Below, piece after piece: positions 1 to 9,232 of a stretch of DNA of 64,000 bases; the stretch's first letter is position 1; every line of letters begins with the position of its first letter. Origin of the DNA: Bacillus subtilis subsp. subtilis (GTDB lineage Bacteria > Pseudomonadota > Gammaproteobacteria > Xanthomonadales > Xanthomonadaceae); the NCBI GenBank assembly GCA_021733645.1, contig JAHREJ010000001.1, positions 1-64,000 of the forward strand, read 5' to 3'. The notes beneath the pieces are model-generated. The model was not told the DNA's origin. It ran no database searches and was given only the letters and a program-made list of their open reading frames with translations. A program made the translations under genes and the position numbers.

Positions 1-245
1 CCGATCAGCAGGTTGGGCATCATCGAGCTGGACGGAATCTTGTACGGTTCGGCGATGAAGCTGCGCACCACCAGCACGATTGCCAGCACCGGGAAGAACG
101 CCCGGGCGTAGTCCACCACCACCGGCTCGGAGTCCAGCAGGCCGGCGCGCGCGGCACGGCGCCGGGCGAAGTACAGCTTGTCGGCCAGCAGGATCAGGCC
201 CGAGGCCAGTGTCAGTACGACCAGGAGGATTTCAAACAATTTCAT
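1..245 (-). CDS. lepB: Signal peptidase I LepB, N-terminal part (runs off the window)
   Basis: Membrane-bound serine protease that removes signal peptides from exported proteins on the periplasmic side. Only the first 81 codons are present; the gene continues beyond base 1. The ATG at 245-243 opens a first membrane segment (about residues 4-20), a basic cytoplasmic stretch (KLYFARRRAAR) and a second segment (about 49-62). The SPase I box follows as EPYKIPSSSMMPNLLIG, in which Ser74 before Met75 is the expected nucleophile. The usual motif is PSGSM, so Ser for Gly at the second position is a mild variation. The catalytic lysine lies outside the window. It follows lepA by 113 bp on the same strand, the common proteobacterial lepA-lepB pair. 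Confidence 0.93.
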   Translation of the reverse strand, partial: MKLFEILLVVLTLASGLILLADKLYFARRRAARAGLLDSEPVVVDYARAFFPVLAIVLVVRSFIAEPYKIPSSSMMPNLLI

Positions 246-358
246 GCGGTGTCCTTGGGCAACGGTGCAGCGGTGCGGTTGCAGCGGCTACGGAGCGATC
301 CCTGCGCGCCCGGCGGCACCTGGCGGGTGCCGCGCGGCTGCCGGGCGACCTGCCGGCC

Positions 359-2164
359 TTACTTGTCCATCTGCAGCACGGCCAGGAAGGCTTCCTGCGG
401 GATTTCCACGCGGCCAACCTGCTTCATGCGCTTCTTGCCTTCCTTCTGCTTTTCCAACAGCTTCTTCTTGCGCGAAACGTCGCCACCATAGCACTTGGCC
501 AGCACGTTCTTGCGCATGGCCTTGACCGTGGTGCGCGAGATGATCTGCGAGCCGACGGCGGCCTGGATGGCCACGTCGAACTGCTGGCGCGGGATCAGCT
601 CCTTCATCTTCTCGCAGAGCTCGCGGCCGCGGCGGTCGGCATGGCTGCGGTGGACGATCAGCGACAGCGCGTCGACCTTGTCGCCGTTGATCAGCACGTC
701 CACGCGCACGAACGGGCCGGCATCGAAGCGCACGAAGTGGTAATCCAGCGAGGCATAGCCACGGCTGACCGACTTGAGCTTGTCGAAGAAGTCCAGCACC
801 ACCTCGGCCATCGGCAGCTCATAGCTGATCTGCACCTGGCTGCCCAGGTAGTTGATGCCGATCTGGCTGCCGCGCTTTTCTTCGCACAGCTTGATGATGT
901 TGCCGATGTACTCCTCGGGGGTGAGCACGTTGGCGCGGATGATCGGCTCACGGATTTCATCGACCATGTTCACCGGCGGCAGCTTGGCCGGGTTGTCCAT
1001 GTTGATGATGGTGCCGTCGGTCTTGAGGACCTCGTAGACCACCGTCGGCGCGGTGCTGATCAGGTCCAGGTTGTATTCGCGCTCCAGGCGCTCCTGCACG
1101 ATTTCCATGTGCAGCATGCCCAGGAAGCCGCAGCGGAAGCCGAAGCCCATCGCTTCAGAGCTTTCCGGCTCGAAACGCAGCGCGGCATCGTTCAGGCGCA
1201 GCTTGTCCAGCGCTTCGCGCAGGTCCGGATAGTCTTCGGCGTCGACCGGGAACAGGCCGGCGAACACGCGCGGCTGCATTTCCTGGAAGCCCGGCAGCGG
1301 CTTGGACGCCGGATCGGCGGCCAGGGTCAGGGTGTCGCCGACCGGCGCGCCATGCACGTCCTTGATGCTGGCCGTCACCCAGCCCACTTCACCAGCGCCC
1401 AGGGTGGGCAGCACCTTGCGCTTGGGGGTGAACACGCCGACGTTGTCGACCTGGTGGTTGCGCCCGGTGGACATCACCTGCAGCTTGTCGCCGGCCTTGA
1501 TCTGGCCCTGCATCACGCGCACCAGCGAAACCACGCCCAGGTAGTTGTCGAACCACGAGTCGATGATCAGCGCCTGCAGCTTGTCGGTATCGCGCGGCAC
1601 CGGCGGCGGAATGCGATGCACGATCGCCTCCAGCACGTCCACCACGTTCAGGCCGGTCTTGGCACTGACCGGCACCGCGTCGGTGGCATCGATGCCGATG
1701 ACGGCTTCGATCTCGGCCTTGGCACGCTCGATGTCGGCGGTGGGCAGGTCGATCTTGTTGATCACCGGCACCACTTCCAGGCCCTGTTCGACGGCGGTGT
1801 AGCAGTTGGCCACCGACTGCGCTTCCACGCCCTGGGCTGCATCGACCACCAGCAGCGCACCCTCGCAGGCGGCCAGCGAGCGGCTGACTTCATAGGAGAA
1901 GTCGACGTGCCCGGGGGTGTCGATGAAGTTCAGGTGGTAGGTCTGGCCATCTTTGGCCACATACGGCAGCGAGACCGACTGGGCCTTGATGGTGATGCCG
2001 CGCTCGCGCTCGATCGGGTTCGAGTCGAGCACCTGCGCCTCCATTTCGCGGGCCTGGAGGCCGCCGCAAAGCTGGATGATGCGATCGGCCAACGTGGACT
2101 TGCCGTGGTCGACGTGGGCAATGATGGAGAAGTTGCGGATGAATCGCATCGAATCAGAAGACAT
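359..2164 (-). CDS. lepA: Elongation factor 4 (LepA), ribosome-associated GTPase
   Basis: Translational GTPase that acts on the ribosome and is linked to back-translocation and initiation quality. The 601-residue frame is full length for the family (about 597-600). G1 is AHVDHGKST at residues 16-24, the DTPGH switch is at 82-86, and NKID is at 136-139. The C-terminal LepA-specific region is intact. Two starts are possible: Met1, or Met6 (base 2149), which aligns better with family members that begin MRxIRNF. Neither has a clear ribosome-binding site. It lies between the DegP-like protease and lepB and may be read with them, although a strong hairpin separates it from the protease gene. Confidence 0.96.
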   Translation of the reverse strand: MSSDSMRFIRNFSIIAHVDHGKSTLADRIIQLCGGLQAREMEAQVLDSNPIERERGITIKAQSVSLPYVAKDGQTYHLNFIDTPGHVDFSYEVSRSLAACEGALLVVDAAQGVEAQSVANCYTAVEQGLEVVPVINKIDLPTADIERAKAEIEAVIGIDATDAVPVSAKTGLNVVDVLEAIVHRIPPPVPRDTDKLQALIIDSWFDNYLGVVSLVRVMQGQIKAGDKLQVMSTGRNHQVDNVGVFTPKRKVLPTLGAGEVGWVTASIKDVHGAPVGDTLTLAADPASKPLPGFQEMQPRVFAGLFPVDAEDYPDLREALDKLRLNDAALRFEPESSEAMGFGFRCGFLGMLHMEIVQERLEREYNLDLISTAPTVVYEVLKTDGTIINMDNPAKLPPVNMVDEIREPIIRANVLTPEEYIGNIIKLCEEKRGSQIGINYLGSQVQISYELPMAEVVLDFFDKLKSVSRGYASLDYHFVRFDAGPFVRVDVLINGDKVDALSLIVHRSHADRRGRELCEKMKELIPRQQFDVAIQAAVGSQIISRTTVKAMRKNVLAKCYGGDVSRKKKLLEKQKEGKKRMKQVGRVEIPQEAFLAVLQMDK

Positions 2165-2273
2165 AGGTGGCGGCGGCGCGTCGCGTCGTCAGGATGACTG
2201 CGGATTATCGCATGGCCGGCCGGGTCCCGCGTGCGGCCGCCCGCGATTGGCGTGATCGGCCTGCCAGAAACGA

Positions 2274-2297
2274 CCGGGCCCGCCGAAGCGGGCCCGG
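2274..2297 (-). terminator. GC-rich hairpin between the protease gene and lepA
   Basis: A perfect 10-bp stem (CCGGGCCCGC, loop CGAA) lies between the stop of the DegP-like gene and the start of lepA. Only a short T-rich stretch (TCGTTTC) follows it on the minus strand, so it may be a weak terminator, an attenuator or a 3'-end stabiliser. Confidence 0.5.
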
Positions 2298-2318
2298 AAA
2301 CGTAACGCTGGCGGGGGG

Positions 2319-3839
2319 TTACTGCCCGGCCTTGATCGCCACGAAGGCGCTGTTGCCGGTCGCCCGGACCAGCAGCATGACCACGTCGCCCTTCTTGTAG
2401 GTGGCCAGCGCCTTGTCCAGCGCGGCCACGCTGCCGACCGGGGTACGCCCGACCTGCAGCACCACCATGCCGGGGGAAACACCGGCGTCGCGCGCGGAGG
2501 CCCCGTTGACGCGGGTCACCCGCACGCCCTCGCCCGCCCCCAGACCCAGCTGCTTGCGCTGGGCGACGGTCAGGTCGGCCACGTCCAGCCCCAGCAGGGC
2601 GTTGGAGCCAGTCTGCGGCGCGGCGGCTTCGGCGGTGGGCCGGGCAGTGCCGCGCTCGGCATCCTCGGCCAACTCGGTCAGGGTGGCGCTGATTTCACGC
2701 TCCTTGCCGTCACGGACCACGCCCAGGCGGACCTTGCTGCCCGGCGGCAGCGCGCCGATCAACGGCGGCAGGTCGCTGAACGTATTGATGGGGCTGCCGT
2801 TCACCGAGCGGATCACATCGCCCGGCTCCACCCCAGCCTTCAGCGCGGCACTGCCCGGCACCACTTCATTGACCAGTGCGCCGCGGCTGTCGGACAAACC
2901 CAGGCCCTGCGCCTTGAGCCCGTCGATCGGCCCCACGGCGGCGCCCAACTGGCCCCGGCTGACCCGGCCATTCTTCTTGATCTGCTCCACCGCGCCCATC
3001 GCCAGGTCGATCGGGATGGCGAAGCTGATGCCCATGTAGCCGCCGGAGGCAGAGAAGATCTGCGAATTGATGCCCACCACCTCACCGCGGGTATTGAGCA
3101 GCGGACCGCCCGAGTTGCCCTGGTTGATGGCCACGTCGGTCTGGATGAACGGCACGTAGCGCTGGTCGGCGCCACCGGTGCTGCGGCCCACGGCGCTGAC
3201 CACGCCGGCGGTGACCGAATGGTCCAGCCCGAACGGCGAGCCGATCGCCACCACCCACTGGCCCGGCTTGAGCGTGTTGGAATCGCCCACGCGCACGGTC
3301 GGCAGGTTCTTGCCGTCGATCTTGAGCAGGGCCACGTCGTACTGCTGGTCGCTGCCCACCACCTTGGCGGTGAACTCGCGGCGGTCGCCCAGCTTGACCT
3401 TCACCTCGCTCGCGTCGGCGACCACGTGGTAATTGGTGAGCACATAACCGTCGGCGGAGATGATGAAGCCCGAGCCCATGCCGCGGCCCTGGATGCGCGG
3501 GCTGTCGTCCTGGCCACCGGGGCCCTGGCCGGGCATCTGGAAATCAGGGCCGAAGAAACGCCGGAAGAATTCGGGCATGTCGTCATCGCCGCCCGGCCCC
3601 ATGCTGCGCGCCTGGCGGTTGCTGCGCACGATGGTGGTTTCAACATTGACCACGCCGGGGCCGACCTGTTCGACCAGGTTGGTGAAATCGGGCAGGCCAC
3701 TGACCAGCTGTGGTGCCGGCGCGCGCGGGGCGGCAGCGGCAGCGGCGGGCACCGCAGGTGCCGGCGCCTGGGCGCAGGCCATCAACGGCAGGGTCAGGGC
3801 CAGCAGGGTCATGGCCTGGCTACGCATGCGGGGAGTCAT
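2319..3839 (-). CDS. mucD: DegP/MucD-type periplasmic serine protease with two PDZ domains
   Basis: HtrA-family protease and chaperone for misfolded envelope proteins. In Pseudomonas and Xanthomonas the equivalent protein damps the RpoE response. The trypsin-like triad is His138 (TNYHVV), Asp168 (QQYDVAL) and Ser243 (GNSGGP). Two PDZ regions follow (roughly residues 290-385 and 415-500). The N-terminus has a hydrophobic stretch ending LPLMAC, a lipobox-like site at Cys22, followed by an Ala/Pro-rich linker, so the protein could be a lipoprotein rather than soluble. Length is 506 residues, normal for MucD. It lies 97 bp after rseA in the rpoE-rseA-mucD order. Alternative starts are Met5 and Met10. 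Confidence 0.93.
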   Translation of the reverse strand: MTPRMRSQAMTLLALTLPLMACAQAPAPAVPAAAAAAPRAPAPQLVSGLPDFTNLVEQVGPGVVNVETTIVRSNRQARSMGPGGDDDMPEFFRRFFGPDFQMPGQGPGGQDDSPRIQGRGMGSGFIISADGYVLTNYHVVADASEVKVKLGDRREFTAKVVGSDQQYDVALLKIDGKNLPTVRVGDSNTLKPGQWVVAIGSPFGLDHSVTAGVVSAVGRSTGGADQRYVPFIQTDVAINQGNSGGPLLNTRGEVVGINSQIFSASGGYMGISFAIPIDLAMGAVEQIKKNGRVSRGQLGAAVGPIDGLKAQGLGLSDSRGALVNEVVPGSAALKAGVEPGDVIRSVNGSPINTFSDLPPLIGALPPGSKVRLGVVRDGKEREISATLTELAEDAERGTARPTAEAAAPQTGSNALLGLDVADLTVAQRKQLGLGAGEGVRVTRVNGASARDAGVSPGMVVLQVGRTPVGSVAALDKALATYKKGDVVMLLVRATGNSAFVAIKAGQ

Positions 3840-3936
3840 CGGACGTCAGCCTCCGGATCGGGACGTGGGTAAAAGCAGGCGCGTTCCGGCCAGGTGGCCG
3901 GACACGAAAGATGCAGGATCGGGCGCGACGACGGTG

Positions 3937-4830
3937 TCAGTCGCGGTGCCGGCGCGGCGCAGGTGCGGCCGGATCGACCTCCTGCAGGCGTGGCTCGAAG
4001 GGATAGAACGCCGCTTGCGGCTCCTGTGGGGAGAAGCTGGCATTGAGCGCGCCGCCGGCCGCCGGGGCCAGGGTCGAGCGCGGCCAGGGCTTGGCCTGCA
4101 AGGCGGCGACGTCACCAAAAGGCAGCTGACGCGAGGGGGCGGCTGGCAGCGCTGGCAGCGGCACCGGCTGGCTGGCTACGGCGCGCTGCGGCTCGACGCT
4201 GCGCTCGCCGGCACTGCGCGCGGCCTGCTGGGTGCGGGTGGCACTGGCGCGGCGCACGGCGGCCACGTCCTGGCGACGGCTGGCGGCGGCAACCGCGGCG
4301 GCTGGCACCGCGGCCACGGCCACGGCCGCGTCCATCGCCACGGGGGCGGTGGCCGGCGGGATCGGCGGCAGCTCGGCCTGGCTGGCAATGATGGTGGTGG
4401 TGGGCGGGTCCAGCGGGGTGTCGCTGGGCAGCTGCTCGCGGGTCATGAACATAGCCACCGCCGCCACCGAAGCCGCCAGGGCGGCGCCACCGCCCCATCG
4501 ACGCCAGCCACTGCGGCGCTCGCCGGCGCGTTCGGCACGGGCTACCGGCGCCAGCGGCGCCGGCTCGGCAGCCACCGCACCGCGCACGCGCGCAGCGAAG
4601 TCCAGCGGAGCCGGCGCGCAGGCCTGGCCACGCAATACGTCGCCCAGCAACTGCCAGCGTTCATGGCAACCGGCCAGCGCTTCATCGTGCTCCAGCCGGC
4701 GCAGCATGAAGCGCGCCTCATCGGCCGACAGCGCGCCATCGACCAGGGCCGACAGCTGCTGGCGGTTGTGGGTATCGATCTTGTCCGGCGCGGTGCCGGT
4801 GGTTCCAGGCATTGGCATGTGTTCGCTCAT
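3937..4830 (-). CDS. rseA: Anti-sigma-E factor RseA/MucA-like
   Basis: Inner-membrane protein that holds RpoE inactive until stress proteases cut it. The N-terminal RseA domain is recognisable at residues 22-68 (LSALVDGALSADEARFML, then ERWQLLGDVLRGQ). One membrane segment follows at about 113-130, then a long Ala/Pro/Arg-rich periplasmic region without a clear RseA C-terminal fold. At 297 residues it is longer than E. coli RseA (216), mostly through this low-complexity tail. Its ATG overlaps the rpoE stop in an ATGA, indicating translational coupling of sigma and anti-sigma. Confidence 0.88.
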   Translation of the reverse strand: MSEHMPMPGTTGTAPDKIDTHNRQQLSALVDGALSADEARFMLRRLEHDEALAGCHERWQLLGDVLRGQACAPAPLDFAARVRGAVAAEPAPLAPVARAERAGERRSGWRRWGGGAALAASVAAVAMFMTREQLPSDTPLDPPTTTIIASQAELPPIPPATAPVAMDAAVAVAAVPAAAVAAASRRQDVAAVRRASATRTQQAARSAGERSVEPQRAVASQPVPLPALPAAPSRQLPFGDVAALQAKPWPRSTLAPAAGGALNASFSPQEPQAAFYPFEPRLQEVDPAAPAPRRHRD

Positions 4831-5447
4831 ACGCGGCTCTTCTCGCGGGTGGCACTGCCGATATCCAGCAGCGGCCGAAGTTCGGTGTCGATCGCCTCAC
4901 GGGCGCGGAAGATCCGCGACCGCACGGTGCCGATCGGGCACCCCATCTTCTGCGCGATCTCTTCGTAACTCAGCCCTTCCACCTCGCGCAGGGTGATGGC
5001 TGATCGCAGTTCCTCCGGCAGCGCCGACACGGCCTTCATCACCGTCTGCTCCAGTTCCTGGCGCATCAACTCGCGCTCGGGCGTGTCGGTGTCGCGCAGG
5101 CGGGTGCCGCTGTCGAACTGCTCGGCGTCACCGATGTCGATGTCATCGGTGGGCGGGCGGCGGTTGTGGGCGGCAAGATGATTTTTGGCAGTGTTCACGG
5201 CAATCCGGTGCAACCAGGTATAGAACTGGGCATCCCCACGGAAACTCCCGATCGCGCGGTACGCGCGGACGAACGTGTCCTGGGCGACGTCCTGACATTC
5301 ACTCCAGTCGGCGATGTAGCGCCCGATCAGTGCCACGATCCGATGCTGGTACTTGCGCACCAGCACATCGAAGGCCGCACTCTCGCCGCGCTGCACGCGC
5401 CGGACCAGCTCCAGGTCCAGCTCCTGTGGTGTTTCAACCTCGGCCAT
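4827..5447 (-). CDS. rpoE: Extracytoplasmic-function sigma factor RpoE (AlgU type)
   Basis: ECF sigma factor of the envelope-stress response. Region 2 is clear (AFDVLVRKYQHRIVALIGRY, then DVAQDTFVRAYRAIGSFRG), and region 4 has the helix-turn-helix near LREVEGLSYEEIAQKMGCP. I chose the ATG at 5447, giving MAEVETPQ and 206 residues. An upstream in-frame start (5477) adds ten residues atypical of the family and would sit almost on the transcription start of the sigma-E-like promoter proposed at 5488-5515. The 3' end overlaps rseA by four bases. The position upstream of rseA and mucD is the standard autoregulated operon. Confidence 0.95.
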   Translation of the reverse strand: MAEVETPQELDLELVRRVQRGESAAFDVLVRKYQHRIVALIGRYIADWSECQDVAQDTFVRAYRAIGSFRGDAQFYTWLHRIAVNTAKNHLAAHNRRPPTDDIDIGDAEQFDSGTRLRDTDTPERELMRQELEQTVMKAVSALPEELRSAITLREVEGLSYEEIAQKMGCPIGTVRSRIFRAREAIDTELRPLLDIGSATREKSRV

Positions 5448-5487
5448 GTGGGGCCGCACTCCTGTCAGCCCGACCAACGTCGAGCAA

Positions 5488-5515
5488 TGAGACTGCCAAT
5501 CCCGGGAAAAGTTCA
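5488..5515 (-). promoter_or_regulatory. Candidate sigma-E promoter of the rpoE operon
   Basis: On the minus strand TGAACTT (5515-5509) and TCTCA (5492-5488) are separated by exactly 16 bases. This resembles the sigma-E consensus GGAACTT-N16-TCTGA. Transcription would begin near 5480, leaving about 33 bases before the ATG at 5447. Autoregulation is known for rpoE in related bacteria; the assignment here is by pattern only. Confidence 0.45.
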
Positions 5516-5684
5516 GCGACCGATCACACGACGCCGCACCAGCTTTTAACCACCGTTCCGTTAAGGTTCCCGATCACGGCACTGAACCGGGTCCTTCCTC
5601 CCCCAGCTATTGGGATTTGACGGGGAGGAAACAACCTCTGGATCATAGCCCCCTTCTCCATACACAACCGGATGGAACGCTCCC

Positions 5685-7748
5685 ATGCTCTCAGGCTTCG
5701 ATGGGCTCCGCTTCGCACATTGGCACCCGCAGATCCGTGACGATGGTGTCGTGGTGCTCAGCCTCGACCGCCACGACAGCAGCGTCAACGCGATGTCCCA
5801 GGACGTGCTGCTGGAACTGGGCGACCTGATCGAGCGGATCGCGATGGACCCGCCCAAGGCGGTGGTGATCCAGTCGATCAAGCCGGCCGGGTTCATCGCC
5901 GGCGCGGACCTGAAGGAGTTCCAGGCGTTCGACCGCCGCGGCACCGTCAACGACGCCATCCGCCGCGGCCAGAGCACCTACCAGAAGCTGGCCGAGCTGC
6001 CCTGCCCGACCGTGGCGGCCATCCACGGCCATTGCCTGGGCGGCGGCACCGAGTTGGCGCTGGCCTGCCGTTACCGCGTGGCCTCCAATGACGCGTCCAC
6101 CCGCATCGGCCTGCCGGAAACCCAGCTGGGCATCTTCCCCGGCTGGGGTGGCAGTTCGCGGCTGCCGCAGCTGGTGGGCGCGCCGGCGGCCATGGACATG
6201 ATGCTGACCGGGCGCACGCTGTCGGCGTCGGCCGCGCGCAGCATCGGCCTGGTCGACAAGGTGGTCGCGCCGGCGGTGCTGCTGGATACGGCCGTGGCAC
6301 TGGGCCTGTCGGGCACCACCCGCCCGTTCAAGCAGCGCGCCACCGCGTGGGCCACCAATACGTGGCTGGCGCGCAAGCTGCTGGCCCCGCAGATGGCCAA
6401 GCAGGTCGCGCGAAAGGCCAGGAAGGAGCATTACCCGGCCCCCTATGCGCTGATCAACACCTGGGCGCGTACCGGTGGCAGCCCGATCCAGACCCGCCTG
6501 GATGCCGAGCGGCGCGCCGTGGTGAAGCTGGCCAGCACCCCGACCGCCCGCAACCTGATCCGCATCTACTTCCTCACCGAACGCCTCAAGGCGCTGGGCG
6601 GCAAGGACCACGGCATCAGCCATGTGCACGTGGTCGGGGCCGGGGTGATGGGCGGCGATATCGCGGCGTGGTCGGCATTCAAGGGTTTCAACGTGACCCT
6701 GCAGGATCGCGAGCAGCGCTTCATCGACCCGGCGATGGAACGCGCGCAGGCGCTGTTCGCCAAGAAGGTGAAAGACGACAGCAAGCGCCCGGCGGTGGCC
6801 GCCCGCCTGAAGGCCGATCTGGCCGGTGAAGGCGTGGCCCTGGCCGATCTGGTGATCGAGGCGATCATCGAAGATGCGCCGGCCAAGCGGTCGCTGTACC
6901 AGACGCTGGAGCCGAAGATGAAGGCCGGTGCGCTGCTGACCACCAACACCTCGTCGATTCCGCTGGTGGAACTGCGCGACCACATCGAGCACCCGGCGCA
7001 GTTTGCCGGCCTGCACTACTTCAACCCGGTGGCGCAGATGCCGCTGGTGGAGATCATCCATCACGACGGCATGGCCCCGGAAACCGAGCGCCGCCTGGCC
7101 GCGTTCTGCAAGGCGCTGGGCAAGTTCCCGGTGCCGGTGGCCGGCACCCCCGGCTTCCTGGTCAACCGGGTACTGTTCCCGTACATGCTGGAAGCGGCCA
7201 CCGCCTATGCCGAAGGCATCCCCGGCGCGGTGATCGACAAGGCCGCGGTGAAGTTCGGCATGCCGATGGGACCGATTGAACTGCTGGACACGGTGGGCCT
7301 GGACGTGGCCGCCGGCGTGGGCAAGGAACTGGCCCCGTTCCTGGGCCTGCAGATTCCGGCGGCGCTGCAGACCGTGGAACTGGGCAAGCGCGGCAAGAAG
7401 GACGGCCAGGGCATCTACACCTGGGAAAACGGGCGCGCGCAGAAACCCGACGTGCCAGCCAACTACGCGGTGCCGGCCGACCTGGAAGACCGCCTGATCC
7501 TGCCGCTGCTCAATGAGGCGGTGGCGTGCCTGCACGAAGGCGTGGTGGCCGATGCGGATCTGCTCGATGCCGGGGTGATCTTCGGCACCGGCTTCGCGCC
7601 GTTCCGTGGCGGCCCGATCCAGTACATCCGCGCCACCGGTGCCGAGGCGCTGGTGGAACGGTTGAAGGTGCTGCAGCAGCGCCACGGCGATCGGTTTGCG
7701 CCGCGCCCGGGCTGGGACAACGCCGTGCTGCGCGAGCCGGTGGTGTAA
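5685..7748 (+). CDS. FadB/FadJ-like enoyl-CoA hydratase / 3-hydroxyacyl-CoA dehydrogenase
   Basis: Bifunctional beta-oxidation alpha subunit: hydrates trans-2-enoyl-CoA and oxidises the 3-hydroxyacyl-CoA with NAD. The N-terminal crotonase domain (about 15-190) has the oxyanion/CoA motif AGADLKEF and catalytic glutamates Glu123 (GGGTELALAC) and Glu145 (GLPETQLGI). The Rossmann dehydrogenase starts at 313 with VHVVGAGVMGG. Its catalytic pair is His444 and Glu456, the same spacing as His450/Glu462 in E. coli FadB. C-terminal dehydrogenase domains extend to residue 687. No thiolase gene lies next to it, so the beta subunit must be elsewhere. A weak TTGACG (5617) with GATCAT (5641) may be its promoter. 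Specific FadB or FadJ identity is not decided. Confidence 0.9.
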   Translation: MLSGFDGLRFAHWHPQIRDDGVVVLSLDRHDSSVNAMSQDVLLELGDLIERIAMDPPKAVVIQSIKPAGFIAGADLKEFQAFDRRGTVNDAIRRGQSTYQKLAELPCPTVAAIHGHCLGGGTELALACRYRVASNDASTRIGLPETQLGIFPGWGGSSRLPQLVGAPAAMDMMLTGRTLSASAARSIGLVDKVVAPAVLLDTAVALGLSGTTRPFKQRATAWATNTWLARKLLAPQMAKQVARKARKEHYPAPYALINTWARTGGSPIQTRLDAERRAVVKLASTPTARNLIRIYFLTERLKALGGKDHGISHVHVVGAGVMGGDIAAWSAFKGFNVTLQDREQRFIDPAMERAQALFAKKVKDDSKRPAVAARLKADLAGEGVALADLVIEAIIEDAPAKRSLYQTLEPKMKAGALLTTNTSSIPLVELRDHIEHPAQFAGLHYFNPVAQMPLVEIIHHDGMAPETERRLAAFCKALGKFPVPVAGTPGFLVNRVLFPYMLEAATAYAEGIPGAVIDKAAVKFGMPMGPIELLDTVGLDVAAGVGKELAPFLGLQIPAALQTVELGKRGKKDGQGIYTWENGRAQKPDVPANYAVPADLEDRLILPLLNEAVACLHEGVVADADLLDAGVIFGTGFAPFRGGPIQYIRATGAEALVERLKVLQQRHGDRFAPRPGWDNAVLREPVV

Positions 7749-8265
7749 CGCGGGCTGCGCCTCCCCCCGCAACCTGACCCACCCGGCCCTCGACAGATGT
7801 CTGGTGCCGGTTGGGGAAGGCGCTGTTTCCGCAGGTCAATGGTGATTGCCAGGCGTGGGAGGGCGCTGGAGCGTCCGCCACAGGCGCCTACGACGTCGTC
7901 GCCACGATGATTGATCGCTTTTTCTGATGAATGTGTTTTCGAATTGAGTATTCGATAGCAGCGCCGAGCGCAGCGACCGGCGTTTGATCTTGCGTTGATC
8001 TTGATTCCCCCCGGCGGCGCACGTCATGTGTCGGGGGACGGGCGATAGGGTGGATGGCGCCTACGAGCCCCCAAGGATGGGTTTACGGCGTGTCCGGACC
8101 ATCCATACCGCCCGGCCCACTCCAGAGGCAGGCGCCCCGGCCCACTCTTCGCGCGCCGCCCGGAAAACACCCGGGCGCAGAACAGCCTGTTACCCGAAAA
8201 GCACAGCGGAAAGGAGAGCCCGCGTGCCATGCTGAACACCTGTCCACGCCAGCGAGAACGCCCGC
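7749..8265 (+). other. 517-bp intergenic region with an AT-rich patch and a decayed repeat
   Basis: I see no convincing gene here. Bases 7905-7965 are clearly AT-richer than the surroundings and could hold a promoter or a remnant. The region also contains the degenerate LSE2 copy listed separately at 8041-8116. Short open frames across it have no ribosome-binding site and repeat-derived sequence. Confidence 0.6.
8041..8116 (+). repeat. LSE2 hairpin element, degenerate copy A
   Basis: The core from 8051 (TGGATGGCGCCTACGAGC onward to GGCGTGTCC at 8095) matches the loop of the two intact copies at 22573-22683 and 22808-22906, but lacks the first part (CCGTTGGGCGCCA). Imperfect arms remain: GGGCGATAGGGTGGATGG on the left and CCATCCATACCGCCC on the right pair apart from a few bases. 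LSE2 is my working label for this family. Confidence 0.6.
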
Positions 8266-9129
8266 ATGACCACCATCATCGCCCCCCGCGTCCATGACAT
8301 CGGCGGCCTGCAGGTGCGCCGCGCCGTGCCGACCCTGCAGGCGCGCAGCGTCGGCCCGTTCGTGTTCGTCGACCAGATGGGGCCGGCCGTTCTGGCCGAG
8401 GGCACTGGCATCGACGTGCGCCCGCATCCGCACATCGGCCTGGCCACCGTTACCTTCCTGTGGTCCGGCGCCATCGGCCACCGCGATACGCTGGGCTCGG
8501 ACCAGGTGATCCGCCCCGGTGACGTGAACTGGATGACCGCCGGCCGCGGCATCGCCCACTCCGAGCGCACCCCGCCCCCCGAGCGCGAACATGACCACCC
8601 CATCCACGGCATGCAGACCTGGCTGGCGCTGCCGAAGAACTTTGAAGAAACCGACCCGGGCTTCTTCCACCACCCCGCCGCCACCCTGCCCCAGCAGCGG
8701 CGCGAGGGTGCGTGGCTGCGCGTCATCGCCGGCCGGGCCTACGGCGAAGAGTCCCCGGTGAAGGTGTTCGCCGACACCCTCAACGTGGCCATTGACCTGG
8801 ACGCGGGTGCAGAAATCGACCTGGATACCGGGCATGCCGAACGCGCCCTGTACATCCTGGAAGGCGAGGCCCAGCTGGATGGCGTGGACCTTCCGGCCCA
8901 GCATCTGGTCATCCCCGAATTCAACGCGCGCGGCCGGCTGCGGGCCAAAACCCCGGTCAAGGCAATGCTGATGGGGGGTGAGCCGCTGGATGGGCCGCGC
9001 CACCTGTGGTGGAACTTCGTGTCCAGCTCCACCGAGCGCATCGAACAGGCCAAGCAGGACTGGGACGCCGGGCACTTCGGCACCATCCCCGGCGACGACA
9101 AGGAATTCATCCCGCTGCCCCAGTACTGA
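8266..9129 (+). CDS. Pirin family protein (first of two)
   Basis: Cupin-fold pirin, 287 residues, cytoplasmic. The metal site is complete: His54 and His56 (RPHPHIGL), His98 and Glu100 (GIAHSE), matching His56/His58/His101/Glu103 of human pirin. Some bacterial pirins have quercetinase-like dioxygenase activity and others act as regulators of redox or central metabolism; the sequence does not decide between them. The start ATG follows a GAGAA ribosome-binding site. A second, clearly different pirin lies at 10765-11616 on the other strand, with aquaporin and a small secreted protein in between. Confidence 0.92.
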   Translation: MTTIIAPRVHDIGGLQVRRAVPTLQARSVGPFVFVDQMGPAVLAEGTGIDVRPHPHIGLATVTFLWSGAIGHRDTLGSDQVIRPGDVNWMTAGRGIAHSERTPPPEREHDHPIHGMQTWLALPKNFEETDPGFFHHPAATLPQQRREGAWLRVIAGRAYGEESPVKVFADTLNVAIDLDAGAEIDLDTGHAERALYILEGEAQLDGVDLPAQHLVIPEFNARGRLRAKTPVKAMLMGGEPLDGPRHLWWNFVSSSTERIEQAKQDWDAGHFGTIPGDDKEFIPLPQY

Positions 9130-9232
9130 CGTCCTGCCGCCCATCGGCGTCCTGACGCGGCCTTCACCCCGATGAATCGCGATTCAGCTACGTTCTGCCT
9201 GCCCGACCCGGGCATCACGTGGAGAACCATCG

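Noticed and set aside
80-2197. A plus-strand open frame of 705 codons
   Set aside because: It is antisense to lepA and part of lepB; lepA has intact GTPase motifs and normal length.
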